From Pseudomonas gingeri (GTDB taxonomy: Bacteria; Pseudomonadota; Gammaproteobacteria; Pseudomonadales; Pseudomonadaceae), in contig NZ_JACAQA010000002.1 of NCBI RefSeq assembly GCF_013385425.1, positions 186,001 to 250,000 on the forward strand: DNA of 64,000 nucleotides, read 5' to 3'. A program made the translations under genes and the position numbers. The notes under the pieces are model-generated. The model did no database searches. It was not told the DNA's origin and worked only from the letters and a program-made list of their open reading frames with translations. This document shows positions 52,992-61,891 of this stretch, piece after piece. Within the stretch, counting starts at the first letter, position 1, and every line of letters starts with the position of its first letter.

Positions 52992-53468
52992 GTGAACGAT
53001 GTGAATGTGCAAGTCCGAGTCAAATCGTCGCCCTCGGAAATATGGAAGATCTGGAGCAATTTCCCAGAAGCCCCGTTATGGGATACCGACGTCAGCCATT
53101 GTGAGCTCAATGGTCCGTTCCAACCTGGAACGCGAGGCAAATGCATCCTCAAAAATGGCCTGACCATGCCGCTGAAACTGGAAGCGGTGAAGAAGCATGA
53201 AAGCTATCGGAACACGGCAAGGCTGCTTTGGATCGACCTTGAGTTCGATCACCGGATGCACAGGCTTTCCCCGGATGAAACCCAGGTCGTCCATAGCGCG
53301 AAGATCTCCGGACGCCTGAGTTTTCTATACCGCGGGCTGCTACGCAAGCTGCTGACCGCGGCCATGACCAGCGCACTGGACAACCTGTGCAGGTTGGCTG
53401 AACAACGAGCGAAAGCCACCAGTCCCCCTGGGCTCGAAAAGCCTGGGACGCATTTGCACCCTGTATGA
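52992..53468 (+). CDS. SRPBCC-fold protein, possible cyclase or product-binding protein
   Basis: I choose GTG 52992 because AAGGTG lies just upstream; a TTG at 52953 is in frame. The 158-residue protein has the helix-grip/SRPBCC pattern (VNVQVRVKSSPSEIWKIWSNFPEAPLWD, then GTRGKCILKNGLTMPLKLEAV and a final long helix AAMTSALDNLCRLAEQR). Aromatase/cyclases of type II polyketide pathways share this fold, and so do many ligand carriers. Its position directly after the ketosynthase supports a role in folding or cyclising the chain, but catalytic residues cannot be assigned. Confidence 0.72.
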   Translation: MNDVNVQVRVKSSPSEIWKIWSNFPEAPLWDTDVSHCELNGPFQPGTRGKCILKNGLTMPLKLEAVKKHESYRNTARLLWIDLEFDHRMHRLSPDETQVVHSAKISGRLSFLYRGLLRKLLTAAMTSALDNLCRLAEQRAKATSPPGLEKPGTHLHPV

Positions 53469-53552
53469 AATATCCCGGGAGAGAGCGTGTTGAACGCTTG
53501 CTCCCCAACACGCTGCGCTTACTAATCGATAACGGCACACTTCGGACCGAGC

Positions 53553-54251
53553 ATGAACCTACTAAAAAACACTCAGTATCTCGTGATGGGCGTCATTGGC
53601 ATGGGCTTTATCGCCCCAGCGTCCAGTTCCGCCGACACGCTCGGCCCCTACATCAGTGCCATGGGCGGCTTGAACTGGGTGGCTCCACAGAACCTTAGCC
53701 AGAACCACCTCGACTTTGTCGAGATGGAGTTCAACCAACCGCTACACTCCGGCTACGCCACCGGACTGGCACTGGGCTGGCGATTTCCCGTCGGGCTCCG
53801 GCCTGAAGTGGAACTCAGCTACCGCAAAAACACCCTGACCCAGTTCAATCACCGGGTCTACGAAGGCGGCGGGAGCATCAACGGCAAAGGCGAAGAGGAA
53901 GCCACCAGCCTGATGGCCAACCTCTGGTATGACGTCTTGAACCTGCCGGCCCCCTTCAGCCGGTTCACCCCCTATATTGGCGGCGGCCTGGGCTACACCA
54001 CCCTTTCGGTCAGTGGCCTGGAAGCCGGTGGCGTCCAGTTCGGCAACACTCATCGCGACACCGTATCGGCCTATCAACTCGGTGCCGGGGTAGGTTACGA
54101 GCTCACCGATCAATGGTCCATGTCCCTGGACTATCGATACCTCAAGACTCGTGATGCGCACTTCGGTGACATTCAAGGCCTGCCCCAAGGCGATGTGCAC
54201 ACTGACTACAGCGCCCAGTCACTGATGCTTGGCCTGCATTACTGGTTCTAA
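53553..54251 (+). CDS. outer-membrane beta-barrel protein
   Basis: The 232-residue protein has a signal peptide (hydrophobic residues 7-23, likely cleavage after SSA). Alternating amphipathic strands follow, and the C-terminus ends LMLGLHYWF, with the terminal Phe needed by the BAM machinery. Family-like segments are GGGLGYTTLSVSG and YQLGAGVGYELTDQWSMSLDYRYL, as in OmpA/OmpW-type barrels of eight strands. It is on the same strand as the biosynthetic genes after an 84-nt gap, so it may help secrete the product, or it may be unrelated. Its Shine-Dalgarno is weak. Confidence 0.72.
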   Translation: MNLLKNTQYLVMGVIGMGFIAPASSSADTLGPYISAMGGLNWVAPQNLSQNHLDFVEMEFNQPLHSGYATGLALGWRFPVGLRPEVELSYRKNTLTQFNHRVYEGGGSINGKGEEEATSLMANLWYDVLNLPAPFSRFTPYIGGGLGYTTLSVSGLEAGGVQFGNTHRDTVSAYQLGAGVGYELTDQWSMSLDYRYLKTRDAHFGDIQGLPQGDVHTDYSAQSLMLGLHYWF

Positions 54252-54263
54252 GCGATGGTTGGA

Positions 54264-54288
54264 CTGCGGCCCGTGCCTCGGGCCGCAG
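54264..54288. terminator. strong bidirectional hairpin
   Basis: CTGCGGCCCG and CGGGCCGCAG form a perfect 10-bp stem with a 5-nt loop between the convergent barrel and RND genes. It separates the biosynthetic block from the aromatic-uptake block. Confidence 0.75.
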
Positions 54289-54298
54289 GTGCACTTGA

Positions 54299-56707
54299 TC
54301 ACTGCACCAGCAGACTCGCTTCAGGCTTTTTTGCGAAGACCTTGCGCGGCAGCAACCACCAGGCCAGTGCCGGTAGCAGGATCAAGGCGCCGAGCATATT
54401 CACCAGGAACATGAAGGCCAAAAGGATCCCCATGTCGGCCTGGAACTTGATCGGCGAGAAAGCCCAGGTCGACACCGCCACCGCCAGTGTCATACCGGTC
54501 AGCAGTACCACCTTGCCGGTGAACAGCAACGCCTGGTAATAGGCCTGGGCCAGGCTGTCACCGGCTCGCATCCGTGCCAGGATCACGCTCAGGACGTAGA
54601 GCGCATAGTCGATGCCGATGCCCACGCCGAGCGCGATCACCGGCAGTGTCGCGACCTTCACCCCCATCCCCAGGGCGACCATCAGCGCCTCGCAAAGAAT
54701 CGAGGTGAGCATCAGCGGCAGCATCGCGCAGAGGGTGGCACGCCAACTGCGGAAGGTCAGCAGGCATAACAGGCTGACCGCGCCATACACCCAGAACAGC
54801 ATTTCATGCATGGATTTTTTCACCACGATATTGGTCGCGGCTTCGATCCCGGCGCTGCCGGCGGCGAGCATGAACTTGACCTCCGGCACCGGATGCCCGG
54901 CGATAAATTGCTCGCTGGCCTCCACCACCCGGCTCAGGGTATCGGCCTTGTGATCGGCCAGGTAAACGTACAGCGACAGCATCGAACAGCCCTGATTGAA
55001 CAGCTCCCGCGGTGCCCGGGTCTGTACCGCGCCCAGTGCGCCGTCATTGGGGATCAGCTCATACCATTTGAAATTGCCTTCGTTGTAACCGACCGTGGCG
55101 ATCTTGCTCAACGCCGCCATCGAGGTGGTCGACTCCACGCCGGGCAGTTGCTCCAACCGCCAGGCCAGCGCATCTACGGCGGACAGGCTGGCATAGCGGG
55201 TGCACTGATCTTCCGGCGTCTTGATCATGACCACGAAAATATCCGAGCTGGCCGCATAGTTGCCGGTCATGAACTGCGCATCACGGTTGTAGCGCGAGTC
55301 GACGCGCAACTCCGGGGCTCCGGGATCGAGATCGCCAATTTTCAGGTGCAGGCTCACGGCAAAACCGAACGCCGCCAGCAACAGGCCACCGAGCATGGCA
55401 CCAATGGCCCAGCGCCGTCCGGTGAACCGATCGAGAAAGCGCCACAACGGGTGCTTGATCCGGGCCTGTAGCTCGGCGGTTTCCGAACTCAGGCTGCGTT
55501 GCGCCGCCGCCGGGCTGACACCGAAATAGCTGAGCAGGATCGGCAGCAGGATCAGGTTGGTGAAGATCAGCACGGCCACGCCGAGGCTGGCGGTGATCGC
55601 CAGGTCCTGGATCACCCGGATATTGATCAGCAGCAACACCGCGAACCCCACCGCATCACAGAGCAACGCGGTCATACCGGCGGCGAACAGTCGGCGGAAG
55701 GTATAACGCGCGGCCACCACCCGGTGGGTGCCGCGCCCGACATCCTGCATGATGCCGTTCATCTTCTGCGCGCCATGGCTCATGCCGATGGCAAACACCA
55801 GAAACGGCACCAGCGCCGAGTAAGGGTCCAGCTCATAACCGAGGATCGCGAGCAGACCCAGTTGCCAGAGCACCGCCACCAGCGAACAGGTCACCACCAC
55901 CAGGGTGCTGCGCGCGCAACGGGTGTAGCCATAGAGCACCACCACGGTCACCAATACCGCCACCACGAAGAACAGCAGGACCTGGGTCAGCCCCTCGATC
56001 AGATCGCCGGCGATTTTGGTGAAACCGGTGATGTGAATCCGCAGGTCATCGGTCTGGTACTTGCTACGCAGGGCTTCCAGTTGCCGGGAAAAATCGCCGT
56101 AGTCCAGGGCTTTGCCGGTCTGCGGATTGATTTCGAGCAAGGGCACGAAAATCACGCTGGACTTGAAGTTGCCGGCCACCAACTGACCGACCTCACCGGA
56201 GCGGGCGACGTTGGTTCGCACCTGCTCGATACTGGCGACAGACCCGTCGTAATCGTCAGGGATCACCGTACCGCCATCGAGTCCCTCTTCGGTCACCGCG
56301 GTCCAGCGCGTGGTCGGGGTCCATAACGACTTCATGTAGGGCCGGTCGACGCCCGGCAGCAGGTAAAGCTCGTCGTTGAGCCTGGCCAGCGTGTCGAGGT
56401 AGTCCTTGGTAAAGATGCTGCCCTGCCCGACCTCCACGGCGATCCGCAACGAGTTGCCCAGGCCACTCAGTTCGCTGCGATTGTTCAGGAAATTGGCGAC
56501 ATAGGGGTGCCCGCCGGGAATGGTTTTCTCATAGCTGGCATTGATGCCGATGCGCGTGGCTTGCCAGCCGAGCACCAGGGTCACCAGCAGGCACAGCAGG
56601 ATCACCCAGGGCCGGTGGTTGAAGATCGCCCGCTCGGCGAAATTGCCCGAAGCCTGGTCGAAGTCCTCCAGGCGACCAATCACGGTTTGAGTTTTGTCGT
56701 CTTTCAA
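54299..56707 (-). CDS. RND/MMPL-family transporter
   Basis: I start at TTG 56707 (AGGAG at 6 nt; MKDDKTQTVIGRLEDF); GTG 56725 is an alternative without a Shine-Dalgarno. The 802-residue protein has twelve predicted membrane helices in two halves, each with a large extracytoplasmic loop (about 60-240 and 455-620). MMPL/HpnN-like features include GIGIDYALYVLSVIL near 700. It is the last gene of a minus-strand operon with YCF48, DUF1329 and DUF1302 proteins. Such transporters move lipid-like molecules; direction and substrate are unknown. Confidence 0.85.
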   Translation of the reverse strand: MKDDKTQTVIGRLEDFDQASGNFAERAIFNHRPWVILLCLLVTLVLGWQATRIGINASYEKTIPGGHPYVANFLNNRSELSGLGNSLRIAVEVGQGSIFTKDYLDTLARLNDELYLLPGVDRPYMKSLWTPTTRWTAVTEEGLDGGTVIPDDYDGSVASIEQVRTNVARSGEVGQLVAGNFKSSVIFVPLLEINPQTGKALDYGDFSRQLEALRSKYQTDDLRIHITGFTKIAGDLIEGLTQVLLFFVVAVLVTVVVLYGYTRCARSTLVVVTCSLVAVLWQLGLLAILGYELDPYSALVPFLVFAIGMSHGAQKMNGIMQDVGRGTHRVVAARYTFRRLFAAGMTALLCDAVGFAVLLLINIRVIQDLAITASLGVAVLIFTNLILLPILLSYFGVSPAAAQRSLSSETAELQARIKHPLWRFLDRFTGRRWAIGAMLGGLLLAAFGFAVSLHLKIGDLDPGAPELRVDSRYNRDAQFMTGNYAASSDIFVVMIKTPEDQCTRYASLSAVDALAWRLEQLPGVESTTSMAALSKIATVGYNEGNFKWYELIPNDGALGAVQTRAPRELFNQGCSMLSLYVYLADHKADTLSRVVEASEQFIAGHPVPEVKFMLAAGSAGIEAATNIVVKKSMHEMLFWVYGAVSLLCLLTFRSWRATLCAMLPLMLTSILCEALMVALGMGVKVATLPVIALGVGIGIDYALYVLSVILARMRAGDSLAQAYYQALLFTGKVVLLTGMTLAVAVSTWAFSPIKFQADMGILLAFMFLVNMLGALILLPALAWWLLPRKVFAKKPEASLLVQ

Positions 56708-56759
56708 GTCTGACTCCTGTTGCACGGGCCATGGCCCGGTAGCACTACACCGTGAAGTT

Positions 56760-57863
56760 TCAAGGTTTGCCGGAGGCCTGCGGATCCTGGTCGGCGGCCA
56801 CGCCGCTCAAGCCGACACTGGCCAGACTGCCGTCGGCCGCCTGTTGCACGGCGGCGACCGTCGCGCCGTTGCGGCTCTGACGTTTGTCAAAACTGCGACC
56901 CTGGTCATGGCTGAGCAGGAGTTCCCCGCCCTGGCTGGCCAGCAGCAGACTGCCGTCCTGCAGTTCGATGGCACTCGCCAGCGTTGACTCGACACCGGTG
57001 TCCAGGCGTCGCCAACGGGTGCCACGGTCATCCGACCACCAGGCGTTGCCGCGCAAGCCATAGGCAATCAAGGCGCCCCCACGGGTGCCGAGCAGACCGA
57101 AAAAGCTGCCTTCATAAGGTGACTTCAAAGGCTGGAAGGAATGCCCGGCGTCGCTGGAACGCAACAATAGGCCGCGCTCCCCCACCAGCAGCAGATCGTT
57201 GCCCGATGCACGAATGCCGTAGAGGTTCAGGCCTTGTGGATTGTCCACATGCCGCATCCAGGGCTGCCAGCTTCGTCCACCGTCGTCGGTGCGATAGATC
57301 TGGTTGTAGGCACCGACGACGTAGCCATGCAGCCGGTCGCTGAAGTACAGGTCGAGAAACGGTTTGTCCGGTCCGTCGCTCAGTAAATGCCGCGCCTGTT
57401 CCAGATTGCCGGCACCACCCGGCTGATCGACATCGCGCTGTGCGCTCTGCACTGCCAACGCGGCGGCAGCCTCGCCATCGAGCTGCTTGTGCCAGGTTTC
57501 GCCACCATCCTCGCTGTGCAGTACCACCCCCAGATGCCCTACCGCCCAACCCTGCTCGGCATCGACGAATTGCACCGCCGTCAGGCTGACGCTGACCGGC
57601 ACCTTGGCCTGACGCCAACTTTTCCCCGCGTCGTCCGAGAGCAGTACGATGCCGCGCTCACCGACCGCCACCAGACGTTCCCCGGCCCGGGCCAAACCGA
57701 GCAATACCGCGCGCGGGGCCTTGGCGGTGGGCAGTGCCAGCTGCTGCAGTGCCGCGAACGTCGCGGCCTGCCCAGCGCCAGACGTACTCGCCAACAGGAA
57801 CAACGCCAGGGCGCAGGCCCCCCATCGCCGGCCAAAACGCGCAAAGATTCTTTCAAGGTTCAT
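56760..57863 (-). CDS. YCF48/BNR-repeat periplasmic protein
   Basis: The 367-residue protein has a signal peptide (hydrophobic residues 17-30, cut near GQAAT) and at least five BNR-type repeats of the form SDDAGKSWRQ (for example SEDGGETWHKQ, TDDGGRSWQPW, SSDAGHSFQPL, SDDRGTRWRRL, SHDQGRSFDKR). It probably forms a beta-propeller in the periplasm. Proteins of this family regularly accompany DUF1329/DUF1302 and MMPL transporters, but the role is not known. It lies 52 nt upstream of the transporter start. Confidence 0.8.
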   Translation of the reverse strand: MNLERIFARFGRRWGACALALFLLASTSGAGQAATFAALQQLALPTAKAPRAVLLGLARAGERLVAVGERGIVLLSDDAGKSWRQAKVPVSVSLTAVQFVDAEQGWAVGHLGVVLHSEDGGETWHKQLDGEAAAALAVQSAQRDVDQPGGAGNLEQARHLLSDGPDKPFLDLYFSDRLHGYVVGAYNQIYRTDDGGRSWQPWMRHVDNPQGLNLYGIRASGNDLLLVGERGLLLRSSDAGHSFQPLKSPYEGSFFGLLGTRGGALIAYGLRGNAWWSDDRGTRWRRLDTGVESTLASAIELQDGSLLLASQGGELLLSHDQGRSFDKRQSRNGATVAAVQQAADGSLASVGLSGVAADQDPQASGKP

Positions 57864-57932
57864 ATCTTTATCCTGCTTGGGAAATCACTGGCGACCGCGA
57901 CGAACCTCTCGCCCGCCACGGTCGCCCATGGT

Positions 57933-59294
57933 TCAACGCATGTTTTCGTTGGCCATGGCATCCGGCGTGAAGAAGGACGCCGAAGGTTTCGCGACTTTCT
58001 GGTACTGAACCGCCAGGTCATTGCTCGATGAGTTGAGGAAGTAGGCACCGGTGTCGAGGTTGTAGCTGCCCCACATGACCTGTGCGGTGAGCGCCGGCAG
58101 GTCCGGCGCCAGCAGCGTCAGCGAATACATCTGGCGCCCCAGCTTGCCCTGGGCGTCATAACCGTCGGCCATCAGGATCTGCCAGGAGTCCTCGTCGATG
58201 TAGTAGGTCCGACGCGGCACCACATGACGCTTGCCGGATTTGAGCGTGGCCTCGACCACCCAGACCCGATGCTTCTCCCAACGCACCAGGTCGGGATTGA
58301 GGAAGTTCGGTTTGACCAGCTCATCGCTCTTGGCCAGACCGGCACGGTTATTGTTGTAAGCGACGATCAGTTCTTTCTTGCCCATCAGCTTGAGGTCATA
58401 ACGATCAGTTGGCCCGAACAGCATGAAGGCTTCGTCGAACAGGCCGACACCGGAGGTGACGAAGTCCGGGGTGTCATAGGCAATATTCGGCGCCCGACGT
58501 ACCCGGCGCTGACCGACCAGGTATTGCCAGGCCGCACGGTTGGCCGGGTCCAGGTCCCAGTGAGTCATCAGGCCTTCGCCGGCCTTGGACGACGGCAGTT
58601 CGGTGAACAGTTTGCCAAGCAGGTATTTGCCGGAGAAATTTTCCGGGCTGCCGTTTTCGATGTAATAGGGAAACTGGTAGGTATACAGCGCCCGGGTGGC
58701 CTGGACCTTCTTGCCGCCCGCGGTCATCAGCCAGGTGTCGAACGGAGAACTGATGGTGTCGCCACCCTGCCAGGACAACCGGTAGTTCCACAGGACCTGC
58801 GCGCCGTTGTCCGGAATCGGGAACGGGATACCGCCATAGGCGCCGCTGACTTTCTCGCTCTCGACGTCCAGCGTGGCGCGGGTGGCATTCCTCGCGGTGT
58901 TGTCGTAGACCCATTGCGGGGCCGCGGCCGATCGGTGAGTCGGGTACACGTCCAGGCGATAGTCCGGGTATTTCTTCAACAGAATCTTGGTGCCTTCGGC
59001 CAGTTCAGCGGCGTACTGCTGCATATTCGAAGCTTTGATCGTGTACAGCGGTTTCTCCCCGGCGAAGGGGTCGGGACGTTTGTCACCCGGCTTGTAGCCC
59101 GGCGCGACCTGGGTGTAACCGCCATTCCAGGCCGGAATACTGCCATCGGCGTTGCCGGTGCGTTCGCCGCCCAGGGGCGTCAGTTCGGACTTCAAACGGG
59201 CGGCCTGTTCGGGCGACACCGCCGCCTGCGCCAGGCTCATGCCGACAAGGGCCAGGGTCAGGACGCAGGTGTTGAAAAAAGCTTGGTTGCGCAT
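57933..59294 (-). CDS. DUF1329 periplasmic lipoprotein-like carrier
   Basis: The 453-residue protein has an N-terminal signal peptide (FFNTCVLTLALVGMSLAQA) and the DUF1329 layout: LTPLGGERTGNADGSIPAWNGG, YRLSWQGGDTISSPFD and the C-terminal KWYL-like RTYYIDEDSWQILMADGYDAQGKLGRQMYSL. LolA/LolB-like folds have been proposed for this family, consistent with carrying a hydrophobic ligand. It is always found with a DUF1302 barrel-like protein, as here (15-nt gap). It belongs to the sigma-54-controlled operon. Confidence 0.85.
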   Translation of the reverse strand: MRNQAFFNTCVLTLALVGMSLAQAAVSPEQAARLKSELTPLGGERTGNADGSIPAWNGGYTQVAPGYKPGDKRPDPFAGEKPLYTIKASNMQQYAAELAEGTKILLKKYPDYRLDVYPTHRSAAAPQWVYDNTARNATRATLDVESEKVSGAYGGIPFPIPDNGAQVLWNYRLSWQGGDTISSPFDTWLMTAGGKKVQATRALYTYQFPYYIENGSPENFSGKYLLGKLFTELPSSKAGEGLMTHWDLDPANRAAWQYLVGQRRVRRAPNIAYDTPDFVTSGVGLFDEAFMLFGPTDRYDLKLMGKKELIVAYNNNRAGLAKSDELVKPNFLNPDLVRWEKHRVWVVEATLKSGKRHVVPRRTYYIDEDSWQILMADGYDAQGKLGRQMYSLTLLAPDLPALTAQVMWGSYNLDTGAYFLNSSSNDLAVQYQKVAKPSASFFTPDAMANENMR

Positions 59295-59309
59295 GGCAAA
59301 TCCACCTTA

Positions 59310-60959
59310 TTAGAATGAAGTTTTCACGTAGAGCGAAATGAAGTCGCGGTCGGCCAGGGATTGTCCGTAGCTGAAGTTGCCGTCCTGGCGCAGCCCGGCT
59401 TTCGGGGCGCCGAAGAAGTTCACGTAGTTCAGGCCGACATCCCAGCGCTGCAGATAGGTCGCCTTGAGCCCGACACTCCAGTCGCCGGAGTGGGTATTGC
59501 CGAAGCCCGACTTGTTCACCGCCGAAGAGCGCCCGTCGAGCACCACGCCCATGCCGATCGGCACGCTCAGGTCGATACCGTCGACAATCTGGAAATACGC
59601 CGGCTCCACCAGCACCCGTAGCGCCGTGGCGTCACGGGTCGTATTGGCGTCCAGGGCCGCGGCGTTCTCGGTGATGCTCAGGGTGCGGTTCCAGGCCAGT
59701 TCAGCCAGTGCCGAACCGCCGTCCCAGAAGGCCGTCGGCGACAACAGATAGATCGCTGAGAGGTTGGCGTGGGCGGTTTTGCCTCGGGCAAACAACGAGT
59801 GGTCACCGCCGTCCGCCAACATGCCTGGGGTGACCACTTGCAGATTGCTCACCAGCGGTGCATTCCAGCGAATCGAGGTTTCACCGGCGAAGTTGAAGGG
59901 GCCCTGGGCGGTGGAAAAGCTCATGCCGGCAGTGCGAATATCTTCGGCATAGACCTGACGATAAGTGCTCAGGATCGGCAACCCGGTGGCCGCCGCGGCC
60001 GGGCCGTCGAGGTAGGCGTACAGGCCGATCGGGGTTTTGTCGTGATACTGCGCAGCGTAAAAACCCAGCTCCAGCTCGGTCCCGGCCGGTTTGAAGCGGA
60101 TCTGCATACCACCCTGCCCCGAGTTTTTCGGTTTCAGATCGCCCGCGTTCACCGTGTCATTGCCGAACACCTCATGCAGCGAACCGCTGCCGTAGCCGAT
60201 GGCGTCGGTATCGCTCAGGTAGCTGCCGGCGCCAGGCAGGTTGGAGCGTTCCCACTCGAACTGGTAGTAGGCCCCCACCGACAGTTGCGGGTTGATCTGC
60301 AACTGCCCGGAGATCTGGTTGACCGGACGCAGGATCTCCTTGAACTGGGTCCCCGGCACGCTGAGCAACTTGACCACATCGGTCGGGCCCTGGGCATTGG
60401 CGATGCCATTGCCGCCGTAGAACAGGCTTTCACCGTAGACCAGGCTGTGCCGCCCCAGGCGCACCACACCCTGGGAGTCTTCACCCAGGTCCCCCCGCAG
60501 GAACACGAAGGCGTCGAGGATTTCGGCGTCGCGGCCATTGAGCTTGCGGGTATCGCTGAGGAAATGCGGTTGCTCGCTGCTGTCGGTTTCCTTGTTGTAG
60601 ACATCGTCGTACCAGGCCGCGCCGCTCACTCGCAGCCCGTAGTTCTTCCGGCTGAGGTCCATTTCGGAAAACAGGTCCAGGCGATTGGAGACCAGGCCCG
60701 TGCCGAAGTTTTTATCGCCCTGGCCCTGGATCGAGGGATACAGACCGTTGGCGGTCGGTGCATTGGTCAGGCGGCTGTCCTGCCCCTGCAGGCGCCAGGC
60801 CTGGCTGTACTTGATGGTGTTGTCCCAGCGCAGTTTCCAGTCGGAATCACCGAGGTCCAATTGCATGGCCTGCGCCCTTTCAACCATCGCGCCTGTGCTG
60901 CATAACGCCAGAAACAGGGCGCAATGCTTAAAACGAAAGCCACCTATTACGTTGTCCAT
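59310..60959 (-). CDS. DUF1302 outer-membrane protein
   Basis: The 549-residue protein has a signal peptide (FALFLALCSTGAMVERAQA-type stretch near residue 12-30), a beta-rich body with many aromatic-ended strands, and a C-terminal FISLYVKTSF with terminal Phe. DUF1302 proteins are predicted outer-membrane channels for hydrophobic compounds. It is the first gene of the operon and follows a good sigma-54 promoter (60996-61011). The start ATG 60959 has GAGGAG at 5 nt. With DUF1329, YCF48 and the RND protein it forms a trans-envelope system. Confidence 0.85.
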   Translation of the reverse strand: MDNVIGGFRFKHCALFLALCSTGAMVERAQAMQLDLGDSDWKLRWDNTIKYSQAWRLQGQDSRLTNAPTANGLYPSIQGQGDKNFGTGLVSNRLDLFSEMDLSRKNYGLRVSGAAWYDDVYNKETDSSEQPHFLSDTRKLNGRDAEILDAFVFLRGDLGEDSQGVVRLGRHSLVYGESLFYGGNGIANAQGPTDVVKLLSVPGTQFKEILRPVNQISGQLQINPQLSVGAYYQFEWERSNLPGAGSYLSDTDAIGYGSGSLHEVFGNDTVNAGDLKPKNSGQGGMQIRFKPAGTELELGFYAAQYHDKTPIGLYAYLDGPAAAATGLPILSTYRQVYAEDIRTAGMSFSTAQGPFNFAGETSIRWNAPLVSNLQVVTPGMLADGGDHSLFARGKTAHANLSAIYLLSPTAFWDGGSALAELAWNRTLSITENAAALDANTTRDATALRVLVEPAYFQIVDGIDLSVPIGMGVVLDGRSSAVNKSGFGNTHSGDWSVGLKATYLQRWDVGLNYVNFFGAPKAGLRQDGNFSYGQSLADRDFISLYVKTSF

Positions 60960-60995
60960 GGACGCTCCTCATTATTTTTATTTTCGGCATGGCTT

Positions 60996-61011
60996 TGCAC
61001 GCATGGCGCCA
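60996..61011 (-). promoter_or_regulatory. sigma-54 promoter of the DUF1302 operon
   Basis: On the minus strand TGGCGCCATGCGTGCA gives GG at -24 and GC at -12 with the required 10-nt spacing. The first five bases match TGGC plus G. The predicted start of transcription is near 60985, about 25 nt before the DUF1302 start codon. Confidence 0.65.
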
Positions 61012-61060
61012 GCCAACACGCTCGGATAGCGGCTTGCGCCGCTGCTTACAGGTTTGCGTT

Positions 61061-61828
61061 TCAGATATAGGTGGAGGCCAATCCGCCATCGACCGCCAGG
61101 TTGACGCCGTTGATCCAGCGCGACTCGTCGGCACACAGGAAGGCGATCACCGCCGCCACCTCATCGGCATAACCGGGACGCTTCATGCGATGGGCGTCGG
61201 CCTGGGTCCTGGCCTCGCCGAGCATGCTCACGAAGTCGCCGAGGATGGGGGTGAACACCGGGCCCGGCGCCACGCTGTTCATGCGCACCGAATGTTCGAG
61301 AAACCAGGGCTGGGCCTGCAGATAGTTCCAGACGATCAAGGCTTCCTTGAAATACTGGTAGCAGGTCTGGTCCGGTACCGGGTGCCCGGCCAGCCAGGCT
61401 TGCGCGGCGGCAAAACCCTCGATGCGCGCCAGCTCCTTGTGCAGTTCCAGGCGCAGCGGCCACTCGGCGCCAAGGATCGAGGCGATATTGACGATGCTGC
61501 CCCCCGCCGTGATGCGCGGCAGCAGCACGCGGCTCAGGTGGCGCAGGCCGAGGTAGTTGACCCGCGCCAGCAGTTGCGGGTCGGCGGTACCCGGGACTCC
61601 GGCGATATTGCACAGGCTATCTATCCGTGCGGGTAGCTGCGGCAACAGCCGGTCGATGCTCTCGACGCTGCCCAGGTCGCCCTGGACAAAGCCGTCCAGG
61701 GTCATGTGCGGAGCCTTCAGATCCACGCCGATCACCTGGGCGCCATGGCTGCGCAGCAGGCTTGCGGTGGCGGCGCCGATACCCGAGGAGACCCCGGTCA
61801 CCAGCACAATCTTGTTGTCGAGCTTCAT
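61061..61828 (-). CDS. calA: coniferyl-alcohol-dehydrogenase-like SDR
   Basis: The 255-residue classical SDR has the cofactor motif TGVSSGIG (residues 11-18), NIAGVPGTADPQLLARVNYLGL, VNIASILGAEWP, YQYFK as the Tyr-Lys pair and NGVNLAVDGGLASTYI at the end. These segments follow the pattern I recall for CalA of Pseudomonas, which oxidises coniferyl alcohol to coniferyl aldehyde during eugenol/lignin-monomer breakdown. It lies downstream of a benzaldehyde-type aldehyde dehydrogenase on the same strand, with a hairpin between. AGAGGA precedes ATG 61828. Confidence 0.78.
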   Translation of the reverse strand: MKLDNKIVLVTGVSSGIGAATASLLRSHGAQVIGVDLKAPHMTLDGFVQGDLGSVESIDRLLPQLPARIDSLCNIAGVPGTADPQLLARVNYLGLRHLSRVLLPRITAGGSIVNIASILGAEWPLRLELHKELARIEGFAAAQAWLAGHPVPDQTCYQYFKEALIVWNYLQAQPWFLEHSVRMNSVAPGPVFTPILGDFVSMLGEARTQADAHRMKRPGYADEVAAVIAFLCADESRWINGVNLAVDGGLASTYI

Positions 61829-61862
61829 GTTGTGTCCTCTTATTGTTTTTGTGTATTCATCT

Positions 61863-61883
61863 GGTCGACCGCTCGCGTCGACC
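61863..61883 (-). terminator. hairpin between ALDH and calA
   Basis: GGTCGAC and GTCGACC form a perfect 7-bp stem with a 7-nt loop in the 63-nt gap. With no T-run it may attenuate rather than end transcription. Confidence 0.4.
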
Positions 61884-61891
61884 TGTCTTGC

